From positions 7,850,001-7,914,000 of the forward strand of contig BSQZ01000025.1 of assembly GCA_033239005.1 (NCBI GenBank): DNA of 64,000 bases. Direction: 5' to 3'. Source of the DNA: Lamellibrachia satsuma. Taxonomy: Eukaryota; Annelida; Polychaeta; Sabellida; Siboglinidae. The position numbers were made by a program, and so were the translations under genes. Below, one piece after another: positions 1-12,473 of this stretch. The notes beneath the pieces were generated by a model that made no database searches, was not told the DNA's origin, and saw nothing but the letters and a program-made list of their open reading frames with translations. Within the stretch, counting starts at the first letter, position 1. Every line of letters starts with the position of its first letter.

Positions 1-1226
1 CACTCTTAGCTAAGATGTATGTTAAGTACACGTCATTATCATTGTGGACCAGTTGTATTTTTTACAGATTTTTTCCTGTGTTACTCTTAGGTTTAACTGG
101 AGTGCAACCCAGCTAAAGCTCTGGCATTCTAGACTCAGTTTTTATATATGTCCTAAACCCATGTGGTTGTCATATATTGAGTGCACACATTCAAGTCTTT
201 TTGCATGACAATTTCACAGTAGAAAGCAAAATGTTTGATTTGCAAAAGTCAAACTCATCCCAGTAATTGACAGCATAAATCTCTATACTAAATGTGTCCT
301 TTCTACTGCTCTCAATCTCAAGTCACATTGTGCACAGTGAGACGCTCTTGCACAGACGTGTTCCTCATCACAATAGACTCCTTTGGGGAGAATAATGACC
401 TTGTATGAGACTTCCTCCTGAAGGATTGAGTACATCCATCTGCTGCGGGTTACTGCAATGCTGGCACAGTGAATTAATATGTTACATTTAGCATTTAAAG
501 TCAACATTTTTTCACTTTGTAGAAACTAGAAAATGTAGAATTAGAAGTAAATGTTCTAATGTTTATTATAATATTAGTAAGAAGAGTTATTTTTTATAAA
601 GAATGTGGAATTAATTAATTTTAGGCTAACAGTAATTAATTTTATATACATTACTATATATGTACAGAAGCAATGAACCACATAATGCATTTTAATGGAC
701 ACATGCTGATTTTGTAATATTGCAGTAATAATGTAAACACTTTAATGTATATTTATAGATGTTATGTTTGTGTGTGTGTGCATGCATATAATACGTACGT
801 ATGTAAGTACGTACGTACCAAATAATGGACAAATACTTGTACAATGATTGAAGTAATAATGTAAACACTTTAATGTATATCTATTGATGCATACACAACA
901 AGTTTAGAATGTCTAATTTCTTATGCCTAAATTAACAATAAAAAAATCTGGTAGTTTAAAGTCAGTCATGCAGTATGAAGCCAGATGGTTGCAAGCTTGT
1001 TTATTATTCCATGTAAGTCACTGTTTACTATTTGTGAAGACAAGTGATTGCTGTGGTCTGTAGATGTGCATATGCATTGTGCTTATTCCATACAATAATC
1101 CGCTGATCGTCTGCTCAGTTATAGTCGAACCTATGTCAAGGTAGCACAATGAGTTGGCAGTTTTAGTGTTTTTTTAGTAGCAGTAAACAATGTTTAGATG
1201 CTTACCCCATAATTAGTTTTGTAATT
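1..1226. other. AT-rich non-coding sequence
   Basis: No gene is recognised. It contains a palindromic ACGTACGT cluster at about 792-820 and two copies of a short block (TAATGTAAACACTTTAATGTATAT, at about 729 and 855) with no clear source. Confidence 0.5.
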
Positions 1227-2030
1227 CAACCAGTCATGATGATAACACAACCAGTCATGATGGTAACACAACCAGTCATGATGGTAACACAACCAGTCAT
1301 GATGATAACACATCCAGTCATGATGGTAACACAACCAGTCATGATGGTAACACATCCAGTTATGATGGTAACACAACCAGTCATGATGGTAACACATCCA
1401 GTCATGATGGTAACACAACCAGTCATGATGATAACACATCCAGTCATGATGGTAACACAACCAGTCATGATGGTAACACAACCAGTCATGATGATAACAC
1501 ATCCAGTCATGATGGTAACACAACCAGTCATGATGGTAACACAACCAGTCATGATGGTAACACAACCAGTCATGATGATAACACATCCAGTCATGATGGT
1601 AACACAACCAGTCATGATGGTAACACATCCAGTCATGATGGTAACACAACCAGTCATGATGGTAACACATCCAGTCATGATGGTAACACAACCAGTCATG
1701 ATGGTAACACATCCAGTCATGATGGTAACACAACCAGTCATGATGGTAACACAACCAGTCATGATGATAACACATCCAGTCATGATGGTAACACAACCAG
1801 TCATGATGGTAACACATCCAGTCATGATGGTAACACAACCAGTCATGATGGTAACACAACCAGTCATGATGGTAACACAACCAGTCATGATGGTAACACA
1901 TCCAGTCATGATGGTAACACAACCAGTCATGATGGTAACACATCCAGTCATGATGGTAACACAACCAGTCATTATGGTAACACATCCAGTCATGATGGTA
2001 ACACAACCAGTCATGATGGTAACACATCCA
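1227..2030. repeat. Minisatellite, 21-bp unit, about 38 copies
   Basis: Repeats AACCAGTCATGATGGTAACA plus one base. Variants (ATCCAG for AACCAG, GATGATAAC for GATGGTAAC) are mixed along the array. The unit is seven codons without stops in several frames, so long open frames on both strands are artefacts of the period. Confidence 0.97.
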
Positions 2031-2102
2031 AAAAATGGTGGTAAAAATAACCCTCCCTGAACACTTAGTTACCAGTGCTGAGATGACGGCTAACACGGGT
2101 AG

Positions 2103-2158
<56 letters not shown>
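2103..2158. repeat. (TA)n microsatellite
   Basis: About 28 uninterrupted TA dinucleotides, close after the 21-bp array. A short TATATTGATTA(C/G)T repeat follows at 2195-2275. Confidence 0.97.
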
Positions 2159-2161
<3 letters not shown>

Positions 2162-3390
2162 CTAAATTAAAAGAAACAAATATACAGGTTAACAACTTAT
2201 TGATTAGTGTTATATTGATTACTGTTATATTGATTAGTCTTATATTGATTACTCTTATATTGATTAGTCTTATATTGCAACTTACTTATCACCATTCTTA
2301 ATTTGTCTTTCTACAATGATTTGACTTGTAATTTATTTAAAGTATTCTGCAGCATTTTATACTTGACTTTCCAACATACCAATAAGATTTTTGCTTTGTT
2401 GAACTATTGCTGATTTAAAAGACATTCCTATAGATAATTTTTGCATGGTTTAATTCATGATTCGAAGCCATTCGATGTATAATGAATGATGTATTGGCAT
2501 CAATAAGAGCTAGAGATTATTGGCTCACTGAGATTATTGGCTCACTGAGATTATTGGCTCACTGCTAATCTCATGGCCATTTCATAGTGCCAAGGCCGAG
2601 TTGTTTTTGACGTGTCTGTGTTGACCTGTCAATGCTCCTAAATAACAGCCAAGTTATTGGACCAGAAACAAGACTGGTAAGTCCCCGTGATTTATTTTAT
2701 TAAATGGAAACAAAAGTCATGATTTTGGCCTATGAACCTGTAAGAGTTACTAAAACATAGCCATTTGTGACTAGAATTAAGAATATCACGTCAGTGGTTT
2801 ACTAGGAAACCCTTGTTGAACACAGTATCTTAATTTCATGGGTCGCGCCATACTGTTAGATAACCCTACATCACAAGTGTGGTATTCTGGCAATATTTGC
2901 TCTCCAAATGAAACTATATTTGTATACACCTGTTCCTGTACAATACTATATAATCATGCTATTTGCATCAAGACTCAACTTATGTAACATATTTTGGCCT
3001 TTTGTTTACTAAAGTAATCCTCTTTCTGGCAAAATAACACGTTTGTTTGAGACTTTGCGTTTGTTCTGTGTATGCCGGACTCCCTTAAAGTGAAAGTAAT
3101 GGTTTTGGGGCTATGCACCTAAAAGAGATAATAAAAACTAACTGTTTGCAAATAAAATAAAAATATCACGCCAGTGGTTTACTCGGAATGTGTTCTAAAA
3201 GTGGGAGATTCCAGTCATTTGTCCACAAAGGGCTGACATGTTAACCAGACTTATTAGCACATGCGCAGTTCTGTGAAATATGGGTAACGTAGACTACAAG
3301 TGACGTATTTGGTACAAAAATAGTACTGTGTTAATAAAATGTTTGCACGACCCTATATAATACAAAAAACCAACAGCTACATTGAATCAA
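2159..3390. other. AT-rich non-coding sequence with diverged duplications
   Basis: Contains a 17-bp unit (AGATTATTGGCTCACTG) three times at about 2514-2564. Two diverged copies of a roughly 90-bp block lie at about 2728-2815 and 3105-3190 and share ATATCACG(T/C)CAGTGGTTTAC. No gene is recognised. Confidence 0.5.
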
Positions 3391-3500
3391 ACATGGCGCA
3401 TGTTGTTTGTTAGAAGTCACATGATGTTACACCAAGACACTGTCCCTGCATGTTGTTTGTTAGAAGTCACATGACATTACACCAAGACACTGTCCCTGCA
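3388..3500. repeat. Direct duplication of about 60 bp
   Basis: Two adjacent copies of GCATGTTGTTTGTTAGAAGT followed by CACATGA and CACCAAGACACTGTCCCTGCA. They differ at a few positions (GATGTTAC versus GACATTAC). Confidence 0.9.
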
Positions 3501-3547
3501 AGTTTTGGAGTTGACATAAAATATTGTTGACATGCAACCTCGGAGTC

Positions 3548-3688
3548 CAGAATAACTGGAAGAAAGAGATTTATTGTTAAATAAATAACTGGAAGAAAGA
3601 GATTTATTGTTAAATAAATAACTGGAAGAAAGAGATTTATTGTTAAATAAATAACTGGAAGAAAGAGATTTATTGTTAAATAAATTAT
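3548..3688. repeat. Minisatellite, 33-bp unit, about 4 copies
   Basis: Near-identical copies of AACTGGAAGAAAGAGATTTA plus TTGTTAAATAAAT. They appear as an open minus-strand frame only because 33 is divisible by three. Confidence 0.95.
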
Positions 3689-4129
3689 TAAACAGTATTT
3701 TGTAAAAACAAATGGTCATAAAAACACTATGTATTGGTGTATGTAAAACACAGAAATAATGAGAAATTTAACTAGCTCTTGTAACCCTGGTTCTTGCAGT
3801 GAAACACCAGGTGGCCAGAATATGTCACAACATCTCAAGACAGCTGTTGTGATTCCTGGAACTGATGTCACTTATTTAGTCAGCTGCATGACTTTGTTAG
3901 TGGGCCAGTGACCACGCGTCTGTCTAGTATCATTTGGTTTTCCTGTTGTTTTTCTGCCTGGCTATAGAGTGCTGCCTGTGTAATGTAACAGTTCATGTGC
4001 TCACAGTCGATATACCATTAGGATTTTTAATTTTTTAAGAAACTGACCGCAGTGTAAACTTGTTTTTAGCTACATATCTAATCCTGGAATGTGACATGAT
4101 CCAATTTTATTTTTCTCTTGTTACTACAT

Positions 4130-4250
4130 GCAACGGTACATGCGTGCTTGACATGGTACATACGTGCTTGACACGGTACATGCGTGCTTGACACGGTACA
4201 TGCGTGCTTGACACGGTACATACGTGCTTGACACGGTACATACATGCCTG
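4130..4250. repeat. Minisatellite, 21-bp unit, about 6 copies
   Basis: Repeats CGGTACATGCGTGCTTGACA plus C, with TACGTGC/TGCGTGC variants. Confidence 0.92.
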
Positions 4251-4800
4251 TTAGAGCTATCACAAATGGAAATATAGAAAATCTGTTGCAAATTACCATA
4301 ACCACGGTTTGTACTAATATTCTGCAGGTGTGTGGAAGTTTGTGGATTGTTGAAACAGAAATTGCATTTTTACTTTGATTAGCTTTAGGCCTGTAAATGT
4401 CAGAAGAGTGTGTCTGCCAACAGAATTGCTTGTCACATTCTGACGTCATTCGCCACCTGATAATTATAATAAAATGCCTGTTAGTAATCAAATAAAAATA
4501 ACCATGAAAGCCTAGAAAGAGAAAGACCAATTAAACATTATCTTGGAATATAATATATGATAGCATTAAAACACTTATGAGGCTTGACACAAATGATATT
4601 ATACTAACTGACACCTTTGCAATGTGAATTGCCCGTGAATCGTACGCTAGGCTAGCGCTGGGCTTAAAATCTGTTTAGCCAATTTGGCTAAAGGTTCAAA
4701 TTTTCTTTAGCCAAATGAGATTTTGTTTAGCCATTTTTTTAGCAGACATGAAGATGACAAAACGTCAAAATGCAAAACATGACATAAAATAATGCATTAA

Positions 4801-5507
4801 GGCCTAGTAAAAAAGAAACTAGTTTCTTGTCCCCGCCCATTTCCTTTTTTGTCTACGCCTCCTTTTTTATTTACTATTGAAAAAGATTATTTTAAAAAGT
4901 TTTTTCGGTTCTATGAAGAAATCTTTGTCAAAAATTTGCTGTACAAAGTACTGTTATATTCTGTCAGTTCACTCATTATTCATCATGCAAGGTGTAGGGA
5001 TGTATGTGCATTCTACAGAGTCTAAAATAAGATTAGAATGATGATGCCTTGCATTAAATAGTATTTTAGCAGACTCATTTACATAATCCCAGTCTCAGAC
5101 AGTATAAATGCCTGTGATATATACTAATGAAACCATGGCCAAACCTGCACAACATTCATAAATACATTCAACATTGCGTTTGCTTCTTGTTTCTTTATAG
5201 TATTTAAGTAGTTCTGGTGTAACAGGTATGTGCCATATTACATTTACATAAATGTTTCTATTCATCTGCCATTCCCACTAAAAAGTAATTTATTTGATAA
5301 TGGAATGGCAGGCTACTTAGTAATATACATCACTGGCATGTTCCGTATTGCATCAAAAAAACTACAGCTTATGAACCACAGTGAGCATGTAAGACATGGC
5401 GGCAATCTTCAAAATAATAAAAAAAAATCATAAATAGTAAATAATAAGGGCCTCCCTCTAACTTAAAAAAGTCTGGACGAGAAACTAGTTTCTTTTTTAC
5501 TAGACCT
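4801..5507. mobile_element. Non-autonomous DNA transposon with about 35-bp terminal inverted repeats
   Basis: The left end reads GGCCTAGTAAAAAAGAAACT then AGTTTCTTGTCC. The right end, reverse-complemented, reads GGTCTAGTAAAAAAGAAACT then AGTTTCTCGTCC. Each inverted repeat contains a perfect palindrome, AGAAACTAGTTTCT. The roughly 640-bp interior is AT-rich without a recognisable transposase, so mobility would depend on another element. Superfamily not assigned; no clear target-site duplication seen. Confidence 0.75.
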
Positions 5508-5789
5508 AATATACGATATTTTATATAAACATAAGACAACTTTTAATTGTAAATATAATACAAGAAAATCAAGCACACTGCAAATCTCCAACACTGAGAA
5601 CGTCACCATGATACAAGTCCATCACCACTACTCTGGTCTCTGCGACAGTGTCTACTCGTTTCACTAAACCTGTGAATCCTTCACCGTACAGATCTTGAAG
5701 GCTTCCTTGTATGAAAGCGTTCTTCACTGTCGTGAGACGCAGTCCGCATATGGGTGATAATCGCCGACTTCGCGTGATTGTTCGCAGTG

Positions 5790-6010
5790 ACCTAGTCCAT
5801 CTGTCTCTGGTGCTTCGGCAGTAACGTCAGTCTCCGGTGGTCGGCAGATATCTCGTGTTTTGCCAAATCTTGGGCTTGGCGCAGTCCTTCCTGGTGACTA
5901 ACACGTTCTTTGCTTTTGCATACACGCAAACTATGCATCGAAAGACGTGGTTTTTGCTATCGTGAATAACCCACGCAAAATGTACGAACAGGTCCGCCTT
6001 GATCAAATGT
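5790..6010 (-). pseudogene. Possible BED/hAT-type zinc-finger transposase relic
   Basis: On the minus strand a broken frame reads VHFAWVIHDSKNHVFRCIVC, and a shifted frame reads DLAKHEISADHR. The spacing of CxxC and HxxxxxxH resembles the N-terminal zinc finger of hAT-family transposases and their domesticated relatives. There are frame shifts and stops, so it is not functional. GC is higher than the surroundings. Assignment is by pattern only. Confidence 0.35.
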
Positions 6011-6309
6011 ACGTGGCTGTGTCGTTTTCTTTTGTTTCTTCCACGAAGTACATTTACGAATCATTTTAACCGGCGATAGCAAATTGAAAAACTGTGAGGA
6101 AGTGAGCTCCCACATTTTACACGTTATAATATTATTTTTGTAGCTGCCCAGCAGGACGCAAACTTTGGCCGAAAGAAAATAAATCATTGGCTTATCGCCG
6201 GGCAATTACAGATTAGGGGGCGCGAAAACAATTCCACGGGTGGCGGGCAGCTATGATTCACGGGTTCACTGCCGCTTACACGACAATGCATGTTAACATG
6301 GCTGTAAAA

Positions 6310-6372
6310 GCAGAGTAGCACAAATAGTTGTACAAGGCCAAAGGCTACGTCCGATTATTTGTGCTACTCTGC
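6310..6372. repeat. Perfect 17-bp inverted repeat (hairpin)
   Basis: GCAGAGTAGCACAAATA at 6310-6326 is exactly complementary to TATTTGTGCTACTCTGC at 6356-6372, with a 29-nt spacer. Confidence 0.9.
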
Positions 6373-6547
6373 CAGTCCGCCAGCCATCGAGTGTAGAAAG
6401 GTAAACATCAAAGGGAACATGCTAGATGACATTAATAAATAAGATTGAAAAGGCTTTTAGAGGAACCTGGCTATAGAGCTAGTTGATGTTGTGATGCCTT
6501 CACGTTGCTCTCTCCTGTGATAATGAAATAAAATAGTTGTCCACATA

Positions 6548-9288
6548 CATACCGACCCTGAGTGGTGCACACCTGTAATACTGGTGTCAACCCTGAGTGG
6601 TGCACACCTGTAGGATTGGTGTCAACCCTGAGTGGTGCATACCTGTAGGACTGGTAACAACACTGAGTGGTCCATACCTGTACGACTGGTGATAACCCTG
6701 AGTGGTGCATACCTGTAGGACTGGTGATAACCCTGAGTGGTACATACCTGTAGGACTGGTGATAACCCTGAGTGGTACATACCTGTAGGACTGGTAACAA
6801 CACTGAGTGTTGCATACCTGTAGGACTGGTGATAACCCTGAGTGGTGCATACCTGTAGGACTGGTGATAACCCTGAGTGGTGCATACCTGTAGGACTGGT
6901 GATAACCCTGAGTGGTACATACCTGTAGGACTGGTGATAACCCTGAGTGGTACATACCTGTAGGACTGGTGATAACCCTGAGTGATAAATACCTGTAGGA
7001 CTGGTGATAACCCTGAGTGGTACATACCTGTAGGACTGGTAACAACACTGAGTGTTGCATACCTGTAGGACTGGTGATAACCCTGAGTGGTGCATACCTG
7101 TAGGACTGGTGATAACCCTGAGTGGTGCATACCTGTAGGACTGGTGATAACCCTGAGTGGTACATACCTGTAGGACTGGTGATAACCCTGAGTGGTACAT
7201 ACCTGTAGGACTGGTGATAACCCTGAGTGATAAATACCTGTAGGACTGGTGATAACCCTGAGTGGTGCATACCTGTAGGACTGGTAACAACACTGAGTGT
7301 TGCATACCTGTAGGACTGGTGATAACCCTGAGTGGTGCATACCTGTAGGACTGGTAACAACACTGAGTGTTGCATACCTGTACGACTGGTGATAACCCTG
7401 AGTGGTGCATACCTGTAGGACTGGTGATAACCCTGAGTGGTACATACCTGTAGGACTGGTGATAACCCTGAGTGGTGCATACCTGTAGGACTGGTAACAA
7501 CACTGAGTGTTGCATACCTGTACGACTGGTGATAACCCTGAGTGGTGCATACCTGTAGGACTGGTGATAACCCTGAGTGGTACATACCTGTAGGACTGGT
7601 GATAACCCTGAGTGGTACATACCTGTAGGACTGGTGATAACCCTGAGTGGTGCATACCTGTAGGACTGGTAACAACACTGAGTGTTGCATACCTGTAGGA
7701 CTGGTGATAACCCTGAGTGGTGCATACCTGTAGGACTGGTGATAACCCTGAGTGGTACATACCTGTAGGACTGGTGATAACCCTGAGTGGTGCATACCTG
7801 TAGGACTGGTGATAACCCTGAGTGGTGCATACCTGTAGGACTGGTGATAACCCTGAGTGGTACATACCTGTAGGACTGGTGATAACCCTGAGTGGTGCAT
7901 ACCTGTAGGACTGGTGATAACCCTGAGTGGTGCATACCTGTAGGACTGGTGATAACCCTGAGTGGTACATACCTGTAGGACTGGTGACAACACTGAGTGG
8001 TGCATACCTGTAGGACTGGTAACAACACTGAGTGTTGCATACCTGTAGGACTGGTGATAACCCTGAGTGTTGCATACCTGTAGGACTGGTGATAACCCTG
8101 AGTGGTGCATACCTGTAGGACTGGTAACAACACTGAGTGTTGCATACCTGTAGGACTGGTGATAACCCTGAGTGGTACATACCTGTAGGACTGGTAACAA
8201 CACTGAGTGTTGCATACCTGTAGGACTGGTGATAACCCTGAGTGGTGCATACCTGTAGGACTGGTGATAACCCTGAGTGGTGCATACCTGTAGGACTGGT
8301 GATAACCCTGAGTGGTGCATACCTGTAGGACTGGTGATAACCCTGAGTGGTGCATACCTGTAGGACTGGTGATAACCCTGAGTGGTGCATACCTGTAGGA
8401 CTGGTGATAACCCTGAGTGGTGCATACCTGTAGGACTGGTGATAACCCTGAGTGGTGCATACCTGTAGGACTGGTGATAACCCTGAGTGGTACATACCTG
8501 TAGGACTGGTGATAACCCTGAGTGGTGCATACCTGTAGGACTGGTGATAACCCTGAGTGGTGCATACCTGTAGGACTGGTGATAACCCTGAGTGGTGCAT
8601 ACCTGTAGGACTGGTGATAACCCTGAGTGGTACATACCTGTAGGACTGGTGATAACCCTGAGTGGTGCATACCTGTAGGACTGGTGATAACCCTGAGTGG
8701 TGCATACCTGTAGGACTGGTGATAACCCTGAGTGGTGCATACCTGTAGGACTGGTGATAACCCTGAGTGGTGCATACCTGTAGGACTGGTGATAACCCTG
8801 AGTGGTACATACCTGTAGGACTGGTGATAACCCTGAGTGTTGCATACCTGTAGGACTGGTGATAACCCTGAGTGGTACATACCTGTAGGACTGGTGATAA
8901 CCCTGAGTGTTGCATACCTGTAGGACTGGTGATAACCCTGAGTGTTGCATACCTGTAGGACTGGTGATAACCCTGAGTGGTACATACCTGTAGGACTGGT
9001 GATAACCCTGAGTGTTGCATACCTGTAGGACTGGTGATAACCCTGAGTGGTACATACCTGTAGGACTGGTGATAACCCTGAGTGTTGCATACCTGTAGGA
9101 CTGGTGATAACCCTGAGTGTTGCATACCTGTAGGACTGGTGATAACCCTGAGTGGTGCATACCTGTACGACTGGTGATAACCCTGAGTGGTGCATACCTG
9201 TAGGACTGGTGATAACCCTGAGTGGTACATACCTGTAGGACTGGTGATAGCCCTGAGTGTTGCATACCTGTAGGACTACTAAATTCTA
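6548..9288. repeat. Large minisatellite, 35-bp unit, about 78 copies
   Basis: The unit is CCTGAGTGGTGCATACCTGT plus AGGACTGGTGATAAC. Variants (GTGTTGCAT, GTGGTACAT, GTAACAACA, GTGATAAAT) recur in blocks, so multi-unit segments were duplicated. The first units (6548-6660), with GTGTCAACC, are the most diverged edge. Because 35 is not a multiple of three, all three minus frames read the same peptide cycle and stay open for up to 919 codons; these are not genes. Confidence 0.98.
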
Positions 9289-9560
9289 TTGTAAGAGTTC
9301 TGCTTACCCAAAACGATGAAGAGTTATGGGTAAGCGGAAGAGTTACGGGTAAGCATAACAGTTACATGTAATCATAAGAGTTACGGGTAAGTGTAAGAAT
9401 GACAGGTGAGCATAACAGTTATGCTTACCCATAACGATGAAGAGTTTCAGGTAAGTGTAAGAATTATAGGTAAGCATAAGAGTTTCAGGTAAGCGTAAGA
9501 ATTATGGGTAAGCATAAGAGTTTCAGGTAAGCGTAAGAATTAAGGGTAAGCATAAGAGTT
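9289..9560. repeat. Irregular GTAAGCATAAGAGTT repeat
   Basis: Degenerate copies of GGTAAGCATAAGAGTTACGG and GGTAAGCGTAAGAATTA. Two inverted copies (GCTTACCCATAACGATGAAGAG at about 9302 and 9423) face the others. Confidence 0.8.
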
Positions 9561-9561
9561 T

Positions 9562-10100
9562 AACAAGATTTAGCAAGATTGCCGTTGAAGACAAAGGCCC
9601 AGATGGCTAGTGGACAAGGAATCCATTGGCGCTGCTTATCAAGAAGCCAACATTTTTCGTATACGTGTAACCCGCCTTCCCGAGATATGGGTCTACCATG
9701 TTTTTAAGTACTTCCTGATATCCAATTTACACTGATCCTTTACTAATGTTACTGAATGTCCTCTAGTTCTACTATCTTTCTTGAGTGAGAAAAAATATTT
9801 CTATCAATATTTGCATTCCCATTTAATATCTTAAAAACTTACATTTCTTCTTCTCTTAACCTCCATGTCTCTAGGGTTGTTAAGCCACATTCTTTTAGCC
9901 ATTCTTCACGGTCTCCAGGTTTGTATGCAGTATTCTAAATGAGGCCAAACTATTGCTTTATACAGAGGAATAATTAGTCTTTTTTTCCTTGTATGTTATA
10001 TTTCTCCTAATCAACCGAAGAATATTTTATTACCCTTTGAAGCTGCAATACCACTGCTCTGAAACTTTCATATCAGCACTTATTGTTACTCCTAACTCGT
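9562..10100 (-). mobile_element. Non-LTR retrotransposon (LINE) fragment, C-terminal ORF2 and 3' end
   Basis: Read on the minus strand, broken frames give KEKRLIIPLYKAIVWPHLEY, then ECGLTTLETWRLR, then [20 protein letters not shown]. This is the region after the reverse-transcriptase fingers and palm in animal LINEs (YKALVRPHLEYC and DLRRLRG-type motifs). Frameshifts and stops show decay. The last part, toward 9562, is the 3'UTR; the same 3' tail occurs at 18115 and 34444, so they form one family. Confidence 0.8.
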
Positions 10101-10154
10101 AAGAGTTAAAGATAGGTGTAAGAGTGTAAGTGTAAAAGATGGACCGTATTTCTC

Positions 10155-10290
10155 CAGTGCACAACATGGTGGAATACATCAAGTATCATACATCAAGTAT
10201 CATGGTGGAATACATCAAGTATCATACATAAAGTATCATACATCAAGTATCATACATCAAGTATCATGGTGGAATACATCATGTATCATG
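10155..10290. repeat. Short irregular repeat CATCAAGTATCAT
   Basis: About nine copies of ACATCAAGTATCAT, some joined by GGTGGAAT. Confidence 0.85.
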
Positions 10291-11450
10291 CGTATCACAA
10301 ACCAGACTCATGAAATTATAGATAAGATGGCAAAATTTTGTATAAATTGACATTCTCCCCAGTTTGCAAACTGTGTCTAGCCGTTTCCGTGTCTAGCTTA
10401 CAACGTTCTAATATAATATTATGTGTTTTGTTTTGGATGTTGACAGGATGTTTTGCTATCATTGATTGTTATTTTGGTACAGAGTGTGTCCTACTTTATT
10501 GCTTGTTTGCATGTCTCATACATTTTACATGTCCTAAATTAGCCCGGCCGCTGTGTCATTTGGTGCTGCCTATAGTAGCTGAATCTGTTGTTTGAACAAC
10601 CAAGCATTTCTGTTTAAACCCTAATTTCGAAATCAGCCAAGCTGTCAGAATTAACAGTTATATGATTTTATATTATTTCATCATCATAATATCTTACTCC
10701 TAATATCAACAATTGACCTTTGTTGATGAAAAAGAGGAAAAATAAAAGACAAGTGTTTGTGTGCGCTGATGGGAAACCAGGAACTTTGTTATGGCCTAAT
10801 TTATAATTATAACATTATGCAGTTGTTTAAAGTTGTTTGAACAAAGTAATCTGGCCTATAAATTGGTGGTTTGTATGTAGGGCCTGCATGTATTCAATCA
10901 TTTATCTAATAGTTACATGGTGATAGCAAATTCTCACAGAATATTTTTTACCATGAAGTAAGTTATGTATTATGCATGCGTGTGTGTGTGCTAGATCCAA
11001 CAGATATTTTATTTGATCCATAATCTGTGTTCATTTTTAAGGGATATTGCTGTGAAACATAATTACACATTTTATCCTATCCAAGTTATGGGATCTTTAA
11101 ATGTAATAATTTAAAGTCACGTTGGATAAATTCTTTCAAACTTTTTAGTAATTGTGAATACCTGGTAAAATACCAGTAGTAAAAAAACTAAATGGAACCT
11201 TGCGTCTCTTCTGGTAATATCTCAGCTGACGGTGCCACTGGTAAACAAGATTCAGGCATTGACCTATTTTCACTTATTAGGTTGTTTGTGTGCACTTACA
11301 AGTTAAAAGATATAAAGTTGCCACAGTTGGTCTGGCACACACAATGTATCATAGACCATTGTGGAGAAACTTAGGCGTAAACAGCAGTTTCAAGTGGCAG
11401 CTGAGCAAAAACCAGTGAAGTTGTTCATCAAACTATTCATGTCTCAGACT
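10291..11450. other. AT-rich non-coding sequence
   Basis: Short open frames at 10338 and 11192 lack recognisable domains, codon structure or splice context. No IRS 5' exon was identified here. Confidence 0.4.
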
Positions 11451-12040
11451 CGTCAGAGACAAATTGTCAGCGACAAGATGCATCACCGAGACCTTTGCTA
11501 GGGGGGTTCACACACTCACAGCATGACTCGCATCGGTGACAGGTTGATGCACGCATTCCTGGTGGTAGTGGCAGGAACTTCTGCCACTACCCAGCGGAAT
11601 CTTTTGTACCTATGGACGTTCCAATCTTATGGCCACTTCCTTCCAGGCCTTCGCTTTTTGTTCTCGATTACTTTACACTTTTGAACTCGAGTCGTAAAGC
11701 AGGGCCTCTCCTGCCACCAATCAGTTTCAATCAGCTTTTCCTCGCGATCAACATTCCACTCAAACTGCGCCGTTTTAAGTTTTTTACAGACAGTCACATG
11801 ACTGTGGCGAGGCTCCTGATTGGCCAAGGGCCTCAAAACATTTCAGGAGGCAGAAAATATGTCGCCGACGAGTCGCTGATAAGGATGTACCGTCGTACAC
11901 GTCACAGCAAAACTGGATAAAAACTGTCTTTGGCAAAAGCGTCGTGTCATGAGAGTGCATAAACGTCACGACAAACTCGTTGGTGACTTGTCGGCGACTC
12001 AGAAAGTTTTCGTAGACCAGTCGCGTCATGATGCTGAGCT
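11450..12040 (-). mobile_element. PIF/Harbinger-like DNA-transposon relic with MADF-type ORF remnant
   Basis: On the minus strand at about 11640-11790 an open stretch reads FEWNVDREEKLIETDWWQER then PCF. It resembles the REEKLIELWQERPCLYD start of MADF (Myb/SANT-like) domains found in Harbinger-class transposons and many animal DNA-binding proteins. The following PGRK region is degenerate. The segment is GC-richer than its surroundings, with GACTCGTC and GTCGGCGAC motifs near both ends and GGGGGGTTCACACACTCA near the left. No clean terminal repeat was defined. Confidence 0.45.
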
Positions 12041-12055
12041 TTATAGGCAAGTATT

Positions 12056-12245
12056 ACAAGTAGGGCATGAGAGTGAACTCTGATGTAGGGCATGATAGTG
12101 AACTTTGGTTCAGGGCATTAGAGTGAACTCAAACGCAGGGAATGATAGTGAACTCTGGTGCAGGGCATGAGAGTGAACACTGGTACAGGACTCGATAATT
12201 AACTCTGGTGCAGGGCATGAGAATGAACTCTGGTGCATGGCATTT
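12056..12245. repeat. Minisatellite of about 30 bp, 6 degenerate copies
   Basis: Diverged copies of GGGCATGAGAGTGAACTCTG plus GTGCA. Confidence 0.88.
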
Positions 12246-12473
12246 TTTTAATGATAATTTCTAATGTATCAAGCAAAAACATGTTAGGTGTAAAAAAGAA
12301 CCTGCAGCTTGTAGCACTTGTGAAATCTAGTCTTCATCTGTAAATCAATGTTTTTTGTTTTACAAATGAAGCAGACTGGATGTTTTATTGATTATATCGA
12401 TTCAGACTTGTTCTGTTTTATGACTTGTTTACATGTGTTCAACATACAAACAAGGACACTTTCACTCATCAGC

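Noticed and set aside
1194..2195. 333-codon minus-strand frame
   Set aside because: Product of the 21-bp array and TA microsatellite.
4628..6270. A single larger element bounded by inverted CCCGTGAATC
   Set aside because: Only about ten matching bases at each side; not enough to call ends.
6471..9265. Three minus-strand open frames of about 860-920 codons
   Set aside because: All three frames encode the same cycle because a 35-bp unit without stops shifts frame each copy. No start context, domain or exon structure.
11192..11374. Possible IRS first exon (frame beginning MEPCVSSGNIS)
   Set aside because: No GYLKK-type PH strand, and no phase-0 donor linking to TMKKKW was found.
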